Shown: piece after piece, positions 1 to 9,136 of the stretch | Layout of the letters: the number at the start of each line of letters is the position of its first letter | Position numbering within the stretch: position 1 is the first letter of the stretch | From: Acidimicrobiales bacterium | GTDB lineage: Bacteria > Actinomycetota > Acidimicrobiia > Acidimicrobiales > Iamiaceae | DNA: 55,274 bases | Reading direction: 5' to 3' | NCBI GenBank assembly: GCA_025463985.1 | Contig: JAODBM010000117.1 | Span: forward strand, 1-55,274 | Notes under the pieces: model-generated | Told to the model about the DNA's origin: nothing | What the model saw: the letters and a program-made list of their open reading frames with translations, nothing else | Database searches by the model: none | Translations under genes and position numbers: made by a program

Positions 1-783
1 GTCGCGCAGGTCGGCCACGTACCACCGGCGGACCACCACGGCCGCCACCGCGAGCGTGAACAGCTCACCCATCCCCCAGAGCAGGCCGGCCCCGGTGCGC
101 TGGTCCGACAGCGACGGGTACGCGGCCGGCGCCAGCGGCGTCGCCGCGGTCAGCAGGACGAGCCCGAGGAAGGCGTGGAACGGGACCGCGGTGAGCACTG
201 ACAGCAGGCGGGCGCCGTAGGGCAACGGACGCGGCGACGGGTCCGACCCGACGAGCCCGGCGAGGAACAGCGAACCGGCCACCACCAGGTGGGTGTGGAC
301 GAGCAGGTGCACGGTCCGGTTGCGGGCGCTCAGCGCGAGCACCGGCGTGAGGTAGACGACGATCAGCCCACCGCCGAACAGCAGCCAGGTGACGACCGGA
401 TGGCTGAGGAGGCGCGCCCACCGGCTGCGCAGCGCCGACCGCAGCGCCTGCCGGGTGGCCGGGCCCCCGGCCTGCAGCGCGAGGGTGAGCGGTGCGGCGC
501 AGACGGCCGCGAACGGCACCACCATGCCCAGCAGCAGGTGCTGGACCATGTGGACCGTGAACCGCTGGCCGTCGTAGCGGCCGATGCCCGACTGGGTGGC
601 GACCACGCCGGCGAGCACGGCGAGCAGCCAGCACAGCGAGCGGCCGACGGGCCAGCGCCGCCCCCGATGGGCGAGCCGCGCGACGCCCGTGGCGTACGCC
701 GCCGACATGGTGACGAGGAGGAGCGCGGCGGCGGGATCGAACCGCCAGTCGAGCAGCACATCAGCCACCGAGATCCGCGCCAC
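1..783 (-). CDS. ctaG: CtaG-type cytochrome c oxidase assembly protein (partial, 3' end outside window)
   Basis: Polytopic membrane protein of the Caa3_CtaG family, thought to help copper insertion into the CuB site of the aa3 oxidase encoded next door. 261 codons are visible with no stop, so the C-terminus lies left of the window. Several hydrophobic helices are seen, and the HMVQHLLLGMVVPF segment is typical of the family. I chose GTG at 783 over the in-frame GTG at 768 because a TAGGGT box ends 7 bases before it (791-796), as in other apparently leaderless genes here. It is divergent from ctaE. The family call rests on the helix pattern, the His-rich motif and the oxidase context. Confidence 0.85.
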   Translation of the reverse strand, partial: MARISVADVLLDWRFDPAAALLLVTMSAAYATGVARLAHRGRRWPVGRSLCWLLAVLAGVVATQSGIGRYDGQRFTVHMVQHLLLGMVVPFAAVCAAPLTLALQAGGPATRQALRSALRSRWARLLSHPVVTWLLFGGGLIVVYLTPVLALSARNRTVHLLVHTHLVVAGSLFLAGLVGSDPSPRPLPYGARLLSVLTAVPFHAFLGLVLLTAATPLAPAAYPSLSDQRTGAGLLWGMGELFTLAVAAVVVRRWYVADLRD

Positions 784-790
784 CCGCGGG

Positions 791-796
791 ACCCTA
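791..796 (-). promoter_or_regulatory. -10 box for leaderless ctaG
   Basis: TAGGGT on the minus strand, 7 bases before the GTG at 783. It fits the TANNNT consensus and this spacing recurs across the window. No clear -35 is seen. Confidence 0.45.
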
Positions 797-863
797 CGGC
801 CCGAGGCCCCGCGATCGGCGCTGCCCGTTCTGCAACGGGGGTCTGCCTGGTAGAACCGGGGCC

Positions 864-1442
864 GTGGCGACCACGACGCTGGCAGGCGGCAACCGCGCCG
901 CTCGCACTCCAGACGCGCTGAGCGTGGGCGTCATCGTTTGGCTGGCGTCCGAGCTGATGTTCTTCGCAGGGCTGTTCGCGGCGTGGTTCACCCTCCGCGC
1001 GTCGAACCCCACGTGGCCGCCGCCGGGGGTCCACCTCGACGTCGGGCGCACGGCCATCGCCACCGCGATCCTGGTTGCGTCGAGCGGCGCGATGCACGGC
1101 GCGGTCGTCGCCGCCCGCCGCGGCGACCGCAGTGCGGTCGTGCGTTGGCTCGGGCTCACGGCGTTCATGGGCGCGGTCTTCCTCGGCAACCAGGCGCTCG
1201 AGTACGCGCAGGCGCCGTTCTCGATCAGCAGCCATGCGTACGGATCGATCTTCTACCTGGCGACGGGGTTTCACGGCCTGCACGTGCTCGGCGGCCTGCT
1301 GTTCATGGGCGCGGTGGCCCTCGTGGTGAGCGGTCGCTCGCGGGCTCCGGTGCACCGCACCGTCGAGGTGTGCGCGTACTACTGGCACTTCGTCGACGTC
1401 GTCTGGGTCGCCCTGTTCGCCACGATCTACCTGCTCGGATGA
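864..1442 (+). CDS. ctaE: Cytochrome c oxidase subunit III
   Basis: Subunit III of the aa3-type cytochrome c oxidase, a 192-residue integral membrane protein. It has five hydrophobic helices, consistent with the short actinobacterial form lacking the first two helices of the seven-helix type. Family motifs are ASELMFF (residues 28-34), GFHGLHV (135-141) and YYWHFVDVVW (172-181). Start is GTG 864; a weak TAGAAC (851-856) lies 7 bases upstream and may be a leaderless -10. The stop overlaps qcrC by ATGA, so ctaE heads a translationally coupled ctaE-qcrCAB operon. This is the usual actinobacterial arrangement, matching the bc1-aa3 supercomplex of that phylum. Confidence 0.95.
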   Translation: MATTTLAGGNRAARTPDALSVGVIVWLASELMFFAGLFAAWFTLRASNPTWPPPGVHLDVGRTAIATAILVASSGAMHGAVVAARRGDRSAVVRWLGLTAFMGAVFLGNQALEYAQAPFSISSHAYGSIFYLATGFHGLHVLGGLLFMGAVALVVSGRSRAPVHRTVEVCAYYWHFVDVVWVALFATIYLLG

Positions 1443-2266
1443 GCGACCGCCGACCGGGGCTCCGCCGCCGCGACGTGCTGGCCGTCGGCCTCGTGCTGGC
1501 GACCGCGCTCGTGATCACCAGCCTCGTCATCTCGCGGCGGCCCGCGGCGGCCGGCGCGGATCAACAGGCGCGGGGACGCGAGCTCTACCTCACCGGCTGC
1601 GTGAGCTGCCACGGCGTGAAGGGCGAAGGGGTCGTCGGCCCCGACGGCCGGCGGCGCGGACCGTCGCTCCAGACGAGCGGCGAGGCCGGCGCTTACTACT
1701 ACCTGTCGACGGGCCGGATGCCGCTCGGGTCGAGCGACGAGCAGCCACGGCGCAAGAAGCGGGCGTACGAGGGCGCCGACCTGGACGCGCTCGTCGCGTA
1801 CGTCGCCTCGCTCGGCACCGGACCGAAGGCGCCGATCGTGCACCTGGCGGGGGCCGACCTGGCCAAGGGCGGCGAGCTCTACCGAGCCAACTGCCAGGCC
1901 TGTCACTCGGCTTCCGGGAGCGGCGGTGCGCTCAGCTACGGCCGGGCCGCGCCCAGCCTGCACTCGGCCCAACCGCGGGAGATCGCCGCGGCCATGCGCG
2001 CCGGGCCGGGTCAGATGCCGGTCTTCTCGTCGCGGGAGATCGGCGGCCGCGACCTCGACGCGGTCGTGCGCTACGTGCAGTACCTCCGCACGCCGCGGGA
2101 CCCGGGTGGCCTGCCCATCGGTCGCATCGGTCCCATTCCGGAGGGCTTCGTCGCGTGGTCGATCGGCATGGTGGCGCTCTTGGCGATCGTGGCGTGGATC
2201 GGCACGCGGATGCCGATCCGCCGTGAGGTCGAGGTGCCGGATCAGCCCGGTGAGGGGTCGCCGTGA
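1439..2266 (+). CDS. qcrC: Di-heme cytochrome c subunit of the bc1 complex (QcrC)
   Basis: 275-residue membrane-anchored cytochrome cc subunit of the menaquinol:cytochrome c reductase, passing electrons directly to the aa3 oxidase in place of a soluble cytochrome c. An N-terminal signal/anchor helix (residues 13-31) is followed by two c-type heme domains with CVSCH (54-58) and CQACH (152-156). Met94 (RMPLG) and Met193 (QMPVF) are likely sixth ligands. A C-terminal helix (about 239-256) anchors the protein with the heme domains outside the membrane. The ATG overlaps the ctaE stop by four bases and the gene ends overlapping qcrA. Confidence 0.96.
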   Translation: MSDRRPGLRRRDVLAVGLVLATALVITSLVISRRPAAAGADQQARGRELYLTGCVSCHGVKGEGVVGPDGRRRGPSLQTSGEAGAYYYLSTGRMPLGSSDEQPRRKKRAYEGADLDALVAYVASLGTGPKAPIVHLAGADLAKGGELYRANCQACHSASGSGGALSYGRAAPSLHSAQPREIAAAMRAGPGQMPVFSSREIGGRDLDAVVRYVQYLRTPRDPGGLPIGRIGPIPEGFVAWSIGMVALLAIVAWIGTRMPIRREVEVPDQPGEGSP

Positions 2267-3129
2267 CCTCGCCTGAGCCCACGTCGGGCGGCGCTGCGGA
2301 GCGGCTCGCGGCAGCCTGCTTCCTGCTGGCGACGGCGGCCGCCATCGGCCTCGCCGTGGTCTATTGGCGCGGTGGCCAGACCCAGCTGGAGGGCATCATG
2401 CTGGCCGTCGCGCTCGGCGGCATCGGCATGGGGATCGTGGTGGTGGCGAAGGCGTTCCTGCCCGACGAGGAGGCCACCGAGGCGCGTGAGCCGCTGGCCT
2501 CGCCGGAGGCCGAGGTGGCGAAGCTCACCGCGGACCTGGAGAGCGGTGAGGCGCCGGTCGCCCGCCGCAGGGTGCTCGTCGCGTCGTTGGGCGCGGCGCT
2601 GACCGCGCTCGGCGCATCGCTGCTGTTCCCCATCCGGTCGCTCGGGCCCCGGCCAGGTCGGGGGCTCAAGACGACGCCGTACGAGGGTGGTCGCAAGCGG
2701 GTCGTCCGCGCCGACGGCACGCCCGTCCGGCCCGCCGATCTGCCCGAGGACGGCGTGATCACCGTGTGGCCGGAGGGCCACACCGACGCCGCCGACGCGC
2801 CCACGCTGCTCATCCACGTGCGACCCAACCAGGGGTTCCGCCCCCGCCCGGGCCGCGAGGGCTGGACGATCGGGAACATCGTTGCGTACTCCAAGATCTG
2901 CACGCACGTGGGCTGCCCGGTCGGGCTCTACCAGGCGGCCGAGGGCTTGCTGCTGTGCCCGTGCCACCAGTCGACGTTCAACGTGCTCGAAGGCGCGCGG
3001 CCGATCTTCGGGCCTGCGGCGCGGTCGCTCCCCCAACTGCCGCTCGCCCTCGATGCCGCCGGCTACATCGTCGCCACCGGGGACTTCTCCGATCCGGTCG
3101 GTCCTGGCTTCTGGGACCGCGAGCGATGA
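2263..3129 (+). CDS. qcrA: Rieske iron-sulfur subunit of the bc1 complex (QcrA)
   Basis: 288-residue ubiquinol/menaquinol-cytochrome c reductase iron-sulfur subunit. Three transmembrane helices (about residues 15-34, 43-65 and 103-124) precede the Rieske domain, the actinobacterial topology rather than the single helix of proteobacteria. The 2Fe-2S ligands are in CTHVGC (213-218) and CPCHQS (232-237), with the two cysteines for the stabilising disulfide present. The GTG start overlaps the qcrC stop and the gene ends overlapping the qcrB ATG, so coupling runs through the operon. Confidence 0.96.
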   Translation: MTSPEPTSGGAAERLAAACFLLATAAAIGLAVVYWRGGQTQLEGIMLAVALGGIGMGIVVVAKAFLPDEEATEAREPLASPEAEVAKLTADLESGEAPVARRRVLVASLGAALTALGASLLFPIRSLGPRPGRGLKTTPYEGGRKRVVRADGTPVRPADLPEDGVITVWPEGHTDAADAPTLLIHVRPNQGFRPRPGREGWTIGNIVAYSKICTHVGCPVGLYQAAEGLLLCPCHQSTFNVLEGARPIFGPAARSLPQLPLALDAAGYIVATGDFSDPVGPGFWDRER

Positions 3130-4580
3130 GCCGCACCACGCGAGCGCGCCGGGCGAAGCGGGAGCCGGTCGGCCGCTGGATCGACGACCGGCTCGGCGTG
3201 GCCAAGCTGGCCCGCACGGCGCTCAACAAGGTGTTTCCCGACCACTGGTCGTTCATGATCGGCGAGCTCGGCCTCTATTCCTTCGTGATCCTCGTCCTCA
3301 CCGGCGCCTACCTCACGTTCTTCTTCCGAGCGAGCACGACCGAGGTCACCTACGCCGGCAGCTACGACGCGCTCCGGGGCGTCCGCATGACCGAGGCGTA
3401 CCGGTCGGCCCTGGACATCTCGTTCGACGTGCGGGCCGGGCTGCTCATGCGCCAGATCCACCACTGGGCGGCGCTGCTGTTCCTGGCGTCGATCGTCGTG
3501 CACCTCGGGCGGGTGTTCTTCACCGGAGCGTTCCGCCGGCCCCGCGAGATCAACTGGATGGTCGGGGTCACGCTGCTGATCCTCGCCATCTTCAACGGCT
3601 TCGCCGGCTACTCCCTGCTCGACGATCAGCTGTCGGGCACGGGCCTGCGCATCGCCTACTCGATCGCCCTGTCGATCCCCGTGGCCGGCACGTGGATCAC
3701 GTCGCTGCTGTTCGGCGGCGAGTTCCCGGGGCCGGACATCATCAACCGGCTCTACGTCATCCACATCCTGATCATCCCGGCGATCATCACGGTGCTGCTC
3801 ACCGTGCACCTGGCCATCGTCGTGCGGCACAAGCACACGCAGTTCCCTGGCCCCGGCCGCCGCGAGGACAACGTCGTGGGCGAGCGCATGTGGCCGACCT
3901 ACGCCGCGAAGGCCACCGGACTGTTCTTCCTGACCGCGGCGGTCGTCTGCTTCCTGGGCGGCGTCTTCCAGATCAACCCGATCTGGATCTACGGCCCGTT
4001 CGACGCGGCCCAGGTGTCGTCGGCCAGCCAGCCCGACTGGTACATGGGCTGGCTCGACGGCGCGCTGCGCATCATGCCCGGTTGGGAGATCCGCGCCTTC
4101 GGCTTCGAGATCCCCAACCCGTTCTTCCCGGGCGTGCTGCTGGCGGGGCTCACGTTCGGCCTGCTCTTCGCGTGGCCGTTCCTCGAAGCCCGGGTCACCG
4201 GCGACCACGGCGAGCATCACATCGACGACCGGCCCCGCCAGCGGCCGGTGCGCACCGCGCTCGGGGTGGCCACGATCGCGTTCTACGTCATCTTGTTCTT
4301 GGGCGCCGGTGCCGACGTGCTGTCGACGACGTTCGGCCTCTCGGTGAACTCCGTGCTGTGGACGTTCCGCTTCGCCGTGTTCGTGGCGCCGGTGGTCGCC
4401 GGCAGCGTCACCTACCGCCTCTGCCGTGAGCTCTGCAGGCGCGACGGCCTGCCCATGGCCTCCAAGGTCAGCTGGGGCGAGATCCCCAGCCGGCTGCTGG
4501 GCCGCCATCGACCACCCGATGCCTCGCCGCATCCGGCCGAGCCCGACGAGCCGATGCCGACGCACGACGAGCTGGTGTAG
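3126..4580 (+). CDS. qcrB: Cytochrome b subunit of the bc1 complex (QcrB)
   Basis: 484-residue cytochrome b, the quinol-oxidising core of the bc1 complex. Heme-b ligand histidines are visible in the RQIHHW segment (His112/113) and His126 of helix B, and His213 and His228 of helix D. The protein is longer than mitochondrial cytochrome b, with extra C-terminal helices and a charged tail ending near residue 484, as in other actinobacterial QcrB. The ATG at 3126 overlaps the qcrA stop (ATGA). Only three bases separate its stop from the stop of ctaF on the other strand, leaving no room for a separate terminator. Confidence 0.96.
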   Translation: MSRTTRARRAKREPVGRWIDDRLGVAKLARTALNKVFPDHWSFMIGELGLYSFVILVLTGAYLTFFFRASTTEVTYAGSYDALRGVRMTEAYRSALDISFDVRAGLLMRQIHHWAALLFLASIVVHLGRVFFTGAFRRPREINWMVGVTLLILAIFNGFAGYSLLDDQLSGTGLRIAYSIALSIPVAGTWITSLLFGGEFPGPDIINRLYVIHILIIPAIITVLLTVHLAIVVRHKHTQFPGPGRREDNVVGERMWPTYAAKATGLFFLTAAVVCFLGGVFQINPIWIYGPFDAAQVSSASQPDWYMGWLDGALRIMPGWEIRAFGFEIPNPFFPGVLLAGLTFGLLFAWPFLEARVTGDHGEHHIDDRPRQRPVRTALGVATIAFYVILFLGAGADVLSTTFGLSVNSVLWTFRFAVFVAPVVAGSVTYRLCRELCRRDGLPMASKVSWGEIPSRLLGRHRPPDASPHPAEPDEPMPTHDELV

Positions 4581-4583
4581 CGG

Positions 4584-5000
4584 TCAGTCGCGCCGACGGC
4601 TCTCCATCGCGAAGCCCATCACGGAGATCGCCAGCAGCGTGACTCCGGGAACCAGGAACCAGACGCCGATGAGCAGGCCGTTGAGGATCAGCGCGAACGC
4701 GAGTCCGATGCCGAGCGGCCACGCGCTGGCATGCGGCAGCCACGTGACTGCGGCGTCCCCGGAGGCGGCTTCGGCGCTGGTGGGGCGCCGCCCGTGGAGC
4801 CACAGGTAGGTGCCGGCCCACAGGCTCAAGATGGCCGAGACCGTGAGCATGACCGACCCGGCCCGCTCGTAGGTCGTGAACCAGTAGATGGCCGCCATCA
4901 CGGCGACGAACGCGCCGATCGACACGAACATCCGCCAGGCGACGGACTGGTCGCGCTCGTCGCGGTCGACCTCGGTCGGCAGCTCGTGGTGCTCAGGCAT
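4584..5000 (-). CDS. ctaF: Cytochrome c oxidase subunit IV (actinobacterial type)
   Basis: 138-residue small oxidase subunit of the actinobacterial subunit IV family, with four hydrophobic helices and short polar loops. It is recognised by size, helix pattern (for example [19 protein letters not shown] and [19 protein letters not shown]) and position directly after ctaD. The ATG at 5000 overlaps the end of ctaD by 8 bases, so it is the last gene of the ctaC-ctaD-ctaF operon. It is thought to be structural in the aa3 oxidase; it carries no redox ligands. Confidence 0.92.
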   Translation of the reverse strand: MPEHHELPTEVDRDERDQSVAWRMFVSIGAFVAVMAAIYWFTTYERAGSVMLTVSAILSLWAGTYLWLHGRRPTSAEAASGDAAVTWLPHASAWPLGIGLAFALILNGLLIGVWFLVPGVTLLAISVMGFAMESRRRD

Positions 5001-6648
5001 CGCTGTGCCCTGCGTGCGAAGGGTGGGTCTGGTCGAAGACCGGGCGGTTGGAGCGGATCGGCGGCAGGGCGCCGATGAAGTTCTCGGGCGGGGGCGGCGA
5101 CGTCGTGGCCCACTCGAGCGTGTGCCCTTCCCAGGGGTCGTTGCCGGCGCGTGGCGCGAGCGGCGACCGGAGCGTGCGCCAGACGTTCCAGAGGAATGGG
5201 AGGGTGGCCGCGCCGAGGATGTAAGCGCCGTACGTCGAGATGCGGTTGAGCGTGGTGAACCCGTCGCTCGGCAGGTAGTTGGACACTCGCCGCGGCATGC
5301 CCTGGAGCCCGAGGATGTGCTGCACGAAGAACGTCATGTGGAAGCCGATGAGCGTCATCCAGAAGTGGACCTTGCCCAGGCCCTCGCTGAGCACACGACC
5401 GGTGAATTTCGGGAACCAGTAATAGATGCCGGCGAACAAGGCGAACACCGAACCGCCGAAGAGCACGTAGTGCATGTGCGCGACCACGAAGTACGTGTCG
5501 TGGACGTGGAAGTCGATCGGCGCGGCGGCCAGCATCACGCCGGTCACGCCGCCCATGACGAACGTCGCGATGAAGCCGATGGCGAACAGCATCGGGGTGC
5601 TGAACGTGAGCTTCCCGCCCCACATCGTGCCGATCCAATTGAAGATCTTCACGCCGGTCGGGACGGCGATGAGCATCGTGAACGCCGAGAAGAACGGCAG
5701 CACCACCGCGCCGGTCGTGAACATGTGGTGGGCCCACACGCCGACCGACAGCGCGGCGATGGCGATCGACGCGAAGACGATGCCCGCGTAGCCGAACACG
5801 GGCCGCCGTGAGAAGACCGGGAGCACCTCGGTGATGATCCCGAAGTACGGCAGCACGAGGATGTACACCTCGGGATGGCCGAAGAACCAGAACAGGTGCT
5901 GCCACAAGATGGGCACCCCCCCACCCCCGGCGTCGAAGATGTGGGCTCCGAGGTGGCGGTCGGCGAACAGCATCACCGCGGCCGCCGTGAGGACCGGGAA
6001 GGCCATCAGCACGAGCACGCTCGTGATGAGCATGTTCCAGGTGAAGACCGGCATCCGGAACATCGTCATGCCCGGGGCCCGCATCGAGATGACCGTGGCC
6101 ACGATGTTGACGCCGGTGAGCACGCCCGAGAGCCCGGTGAGCACGAGCGCGAGGATCCAAAGGTCGGCGCCCGGACCTGGTGAGCGCACGATGCCCGACA
6201 GCGGCGTATAGCCGGTCCAGCCGAAGGCAGCCGGCCCGTCGGCAGTCAGGAAGCCGGCGAGCATCGTGCAGCCGCCGAACAAGTAGAACCAATAGCTGAG
6301 CGCGTTCAGCCGAGGAAAGGCCATGTCCTGGGCCCCGATCTGGAGGGGCACGAGGTAGTTGGCCAGGCCGAACGCGAACGGCCCGAGGAACAGGAACATC
6401 ATCACGCTGCCGTGCATCGTGAACAGCTCGTTGTAGCGCTCGGAGGACACGACCTGGAGGCCCGGGCTGTAGAGCTCGGTGCGCATCAACTCGGCCATGG
6501 CCCCGCCGATGAGGAAGAACGCAAAGGCCGTGACCATGTACGCGAGGCCGATGCGCTTGTGATCGGTCGACGTGAAGAACGCGAGGAGACCGCCGGCGGG
6601 CTCGGGCTCCGCTCCGGCGACCTCGGGCCGTTCGGTGACGATGGTCAT
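4993..6648 (-). CDS. ctaD: Cytochrome c oxidase subunit I
   Basis: 551-residue catalytic subunit of the aa3 oxidase, reducing oxygen to water with proton pumping. The low-spin heme ligand is His79 in TMHGSVMMF; the CuB site shows [15 protein letters not shown] with the His and Tyr of the His-Tyr crosslink, followed by the HHMFTTG pair. The second heme region is [20 protein letters not shown] holds the K-channel lysine. I chose ATG 6648 because it overlaps the ctaC stop (ATGA) and is preceded by a GGGCGGGGG-rich stretch; an open frame continues 26 codons upstream inside ctaC but lacks family similarity. Confidence 0.97.
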   Translation of the reverse strand: MTIVTERPEVAGAEPEPAGGLLAFFTSTDHKRIGLAYMVTAFAFFLIGGAMAELMRTELYSPGLQVVSSERYNELFTMHGSVMMFLFLGPFAFGLANYLVPLQIGAQDMAFPRLNALSYWFYLFGGCTMLAGFLTADGPAAFGWTGYTPLSGIVRSPGPGADLWILALVLTGLSGVLTGVNIVATVISMRAPGMTMFRMPVFTWNMLITSVLVLMAFPVLTAAAVMLFADRHLGAHIFDAGGGGVPILWQHLFWFFGHPEVYILVLPYFGIITEVLPVFSRRPVFGYAGIVFASIAIAALSVGVWAHHMFTTGAVVLPFFSAFTMLIAVPTGVKIFNWIGTMWGGKLTFSTPMLFAIGFIATFVMGGVTGVMLAAAPIDFHVHDTYFVVAHMHYVLFGGSVFALFAGIYYWFPKFTGRVLSEGLGKVHFWMTLIGFHMTFFVQHILGLQGMPRRVSNYLPSDGFTTLNRISTYGAYILGAATLPFLWNVWRTLRSPLAPRAGNDPWEGHTLEWATTSPPPPENFIGALPPIRSNRPVFDQTHPSHAGHSDA

Positions 6649-7379
6649 GCCCCCGCCCGCTTCTGCGCGATCCAGCGCTGGTAGTCGGCGGGTGGCACGA
6701 CCCGCACCGAGAAGTACATGGCCCAATGGTCGAGGCCGCAGAACTCGGCGCAGCGCCCGACGTACGACCCGAGCTTGGTCGTCGTGACGTCGATCTCGTT
6801 GCGCACCCCTGGGATGAGGTCCCGCTTCTCGAGGAACTTCGGCACCCAGAACGCGTGGTTCACATCGTTCGTGACCAGCTTCAGGCGGGCGCGGGAGCCG
6901 AGCGGCAGGACCATCTCGGGCGGCTGCCCCGGGGCCGCGATCACCGTGAACCCGAGGCCGTCATACGCGAACTGCCAACCCCACTGAAAGCCCACGACGG
7001 TCACGATCACATCGGGCTTCGGGCTCACGTTGGTGACCCGTCGCTGGGTGGTGACGCTCAACGCGAACAGCACGGCGACGATCACGATGGGGATGGCGGT
7101 ATAGGCGATCTCGACCGGGATGTTGTACGCCTTCTGCGATGGCAGCCCGTCGTCGTCGGGCCGACGCCGATAGCGCAGCACCACCCACACGAGCAGGCCC
7201 CAGACGAGCAGGGTCACCAGCGCGGCGCCGACGAAGAACCCGCTCCAGAGCCGCTGCACGTCGCGGCCCTGCTTCGAGCTGGCGCTCGGTGCACCGAACC
7301 TGGGCAGGTCGCATGACGCGGTGACGGCGATCGACGCAGCGACGACGAGGAGCCGGTGCGATCGACCGGAGCGCGGCAT
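6645..7379 (-). CDS. ctaC: Cytochrome c oxidase subunit II
   Basis: 244-residue CuA-bearing subunit, the electron entry point of the aa3 oxidase. The N-terminus has a signal-like stretch ending in TASC (Cys23), a plausible lipoprotein site. Two helices (about 46-68 and 88-109) follow, then the cupredoxin domain with the aromatic FQWGWQF (131-137). CuA ligands are complete: His175, Cys210, Glu212, Cys214, His218 and Met221. There is no C-terminal cytochrome c domain, consistent with electron delivery by QcrC. I chose ATG 7379 over an upstream start at 7412 because a TACGTT box ends 7 bases before it. Confidence 0.96.
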   Translation of the reverse strand: MPRSGRSHRLLVVAASIAVTASCDLPRFGAPSASSKQGRDVQRLWSGFFVGAALVTLLVWGLLVWVVLRYRRRPDDDGLPSQKAYNIPVEIAYTAIPIVIVAVLFALSVTTQRRVTNVSPKPDVIVTVVGFQWGWQFAYDGLGFTVIAAPGQPPEMVLPLGSRARLKLVTNDVNHAFWVPKFLEKRDLIPGVRNEIDVTTTKLGSYVGRCAEFCGLDHWAMYFSVRVVPPADYQRWIAQKRAGA

Positions 7380-7386
7380 GCGGGCG

Positions 7387-7392
7387 AACGTA
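7387..7392 (-). promoter_or_regulatory. -10 box for leaderless ctaC-ctaD-ctaF operon
   Basis: TACGTT on the minus strand, 7 bases upstream of the ATG at 7379. It fits the TANNNT pattern and lies inside the longer open frame, arguing for the shorter start. Confidence 0.45.
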
Positions 7393-7474
7393 CCCCTTCG
7401 CCACGCCAGCACCCAGGCTCAACGGCCGCTTTTCCATCGCCAGCGAGGACACGCGATGGCCGCGACCTGCCGTC

Positions 7475-7480
7475 TATCCT
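7475..7480 (+). promoter_or_regulatory. -10 box for leaderless STAS gene
   Basis: TATCCT, 6 bases before the GTG at 7487, with no Shine-Dalgarno between. Transcription would start at or next to the start codon. Confidence 0.5.
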
Positions 7481-7486
7481 GCTGCC

Positions 7487-7825
7487 GTGCCCGACGAGAA
7501 CGACAACCCAACGCAGCTGTCCATCTCACTGGAACGCGCGGCCGTGCCCACGATCTCACTTGTCGGTGACCTCGATCCGGCCACCGCTCCCCAGTTGGAA
7601 GCGTGCATCGAAGAGGCCCTGAGCGACACCGGCGTCACGCGCCTCGTGCTCGACCTCGCGGCGGTCGAGTTCATCGACTCCTCGGGCTTGCGGGTCTTCG
7701 TTGCGGCGCGAGAGCAACTCCGCGCGCGCGACGGTGAGCTGGTCCTGCGCTCCCCGAGTGCCACCACGGAACGCCTGCTCGACATCACCGGCCTGACCGA
7801 GATCATCGAGATCGAGCAGGCCTGA
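7487..7825 (+). CDS. Anti-anti-sigma factor (STAS domain)
   Basis: 112-residue single STAS-domain protein of the SpoIIAA/RsbV family. Unphosphorylated protein binds the anti-sigma kinase and frees the sigma factor; phosphorylation of a serine turns it off. The phospho-acceptor motif IDSSGLR is intact, with Ser65 the likely target. It faces a SigF/SigB-type sigma gene and its RsbW-like regulator across a 38-base convergent gap rather than sharing their operon. The GTG start is supported by the TATCCT box 6 bases upstream. The pairing with the adjacent RsbW is inferred from position. Confidence 0.9.
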   Translation: MPDENDNPTQLSISLERAAVPTISLVGDLDPATAPQLEACIEEALSDTGVTRLVLDLAAVEFIDSSGLRVFVAAREQLRARDGELVLRSPSATTERLLDITGLTEIIEIEQA

Positions 7826-7829
7826 ACGT

Positions 7830-7845
7830 CGCGGCCTGCGCCGCG
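7830..7845. terminator. Possible bidirectional hairpin between convergent genes
   Basis: CGCGGC, a 4-base loop and GCCGCG form a perfect 6-bp stem in the gap between the convergent STAS and sigma genes. There is no T-tract, so termination is only a guess from position. Confidence 0.3.
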
Positions 7846-7863
7846 CCCGGACCGGCTGAGGCG

Positions 7864-8607
7864 TCAGTCGGCTTCGATCTGCTCGCGGAGCTCCAACAGG
7901 ATCTTGCGCAGCAGCCGGGAGAGGTACGACTGGCTCACGCCGATGCGCTGGGCGATCTCCTCTTGCCCAAGCCGTTCGACGAACCGCAGCCGGATGACCT
8001 CTTGTTCTCGCGGGCCGAGCTGGTCGACGAGGTCGGCCACCAGCAGGCGGTCGTCGACCCGGCCGAAGCCCGTCTCGCGGACGCCGAGCAGGTCGTCCGC
8101 CTCGACGGCGGCACCGTCGTCGTTGGTGCGCGTGATGGCGCTCGCGGAGCGGGCGGCACCGGCCTCCACGGCCTCGAGGACCTCGTCGACGGTGGCATCG
8201 AGGGCCTCCGCCAGCTCGGTCACAGTCGGCGCGCGGCCCAGGGAGTGGGTCAGCTCCTCCTCGCGCTTGCGCAGGGCGAGGTGGCGCTCTTGCGCGGCCC
8301 GCGGTGGCCGGACGGCCCAGGCCTTGTCCCGCAGCGCCCGCTTCAGCTCGCCGTCGATCGTGCGGCTGGCAAAGGTCGCGAACGACACGCCCTTGTCGGG
8401 GTCGAAGCGGTCGACCGCGCGCACCATGGCCAGCAGGCCGGTCTGGCGCAGGTCGTCGACGGCGAGCCCGCGTGAGCGGTAGCGCGCCGCGAACCGATCG
8501 GCGAGGTGGCGGTGCTCCTCGACGATCTCGTTGCGCAGCCGCCGGTCACCGGTGCGTCGGTATTCGCGGAACTTGTCGAGCGATCCATCGCCCCGCGGTT
8601 CGGTCAC
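7864..8607 (-). CDS. SigB/SigF-family (group 3) RNA polymerase sigma factor
   Basis: 247-residue sigma-70 family factor of the SigB/SigF/WhiG type. Region 2 includes GLAVDDLRQTGLLAMVRAV and a DKGVSFATFASRTI stretch, region 3 has LGRAPTVTELAEAL (about residues 123-136), and region 4 ends with the helix-turn-helix LGQEEIAQRIGVSQSYLSRL. Region 1 is lacking, as normal for group 3. The GTG start at 8607 overlaps the stop of the upstream RsbW-like gene (GTGA), the usual anti-sigma/sigma order. It probably directs a stress or developmental regulon; the target genes cannot be read here. Confidence 0.92.
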   Translation of the reverse strand: MTEPRGDGSLDKFREYRRTGDRRLRNEIVEEHRHLADRFAARYRSRGLAVDDLRQTGLLAMVRAVDRFDPDKGVSFATFASRTIDGELKRALRDKAWAVRPPRAAQERHLALRKREEELTHSLGRAPTVTELAEALDATVDEVLEAVEAGAARSASAITRTNDDGAAVEADDLLGVRETGFGRVDDRLLVADLVDQLGPREQEVIRLRFVERLGQEEIAQRIGVSQSYLSRLLRKILLELREQIEAD

Positions 8608-8987
8608 CCCTCGACGCCTTGCACCCGCTTGGTCAGCGTGAACGACCGATCGCCGTCGGCGACGTCGAACGTGTAGCTGTCAGCGAGGAGGTCCAACAGG
8701 TCGCGCGCCACCGGGTGCAGCTCCGGCAGCTCGCCGGCGCCGCGGACCAACCCGCGGATCGTGACGCGGTCACCGTCCACGGACATCGTGAGCTCGAGCG
8801 ACGATCCGCCATCACACCCGTCGATCACGACCGCCGCGACCTCGTCGACCGCCACGCGCAGATCCTCGATGTCCTGCAGCGTGAACGGCAGCTCGGCGGC
8901 CATCGACGCCGCGGTCACGCGCGCGATGCGCAGGAGCCTCGGCAACGCCGGGATCGTGAGCTGGACCGGTGTGTCTTCTGTGCTCAT
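8604..8987 (-). CDS. RsbW-like anti-sigma regulatory protein (GHKL ATPase fold)
   Basis: 127-residue protein of the RsbW/SpoIIAB serine-kinase anti-sigma class, coupled to the sigma gene by a GTGA overlap. It should hold the sigma factor until the STAS partner releases it. The N-box region reads LRVAVDEVAAVVIDG (residues 43-57): the family's Glu is present (Glu49), but the Asn expected a few residues later to bind Mg-ATP is not seen, and the glycine-rich ATP lid is weak. It may therefore bind partners without strong kinase activity. The start ATG 8987 is preceded by GAAGAGAGAAGAG. Confidence 0.8.
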   Translation of the reverse strand: MSTEDTPVQLTIPALPRLLRIARVTAASMAAELPFTLQDIEDLRVAVDEVAAVVIDGCDGGSSLELTMSVDGDRVTIRGLVRGAGELPELHPVARDLLDLLADSYTFDVADGDRSFTLTKRVQGVEG

Positions 8988-9106
8988 GGAGCGTGCTCTT
9001 CTCTCTTCACCGGTGGGTTCGTCGTCTCCCGCACGCTAGCCAGGCGCTGGGCGCGGGCTGACAAACCGGACGTTTGCCAGCGGAGGCTACGAGCGTGCGA
9101 ACGCGC

Positions 9107-9136
9107 CACCGCCCCGACATCGTCGTCGGGGCGGTG
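9107..9136. other. Perfect 12-bp inverted repeat (hairpin)
   Basis: CACCGCCCCGAC, loop ATCGTC, GTCGGGGCGGTG. It is very stable and has no T-tract. It lies about 270 bases upstream of leuS and 120 upstream of the anti-sigma gene. It could be a small RNA element, a transcription block between divergent units or a protein site. Confidence 0.5.

Noticed and set aside
6649-6726. Upstream extension of ctaD by 26 codons
   Set aside because: It lies wholly inside ctaC in another frame, and ATG 6648 gives the usual N-terminus and ATGA overlap.
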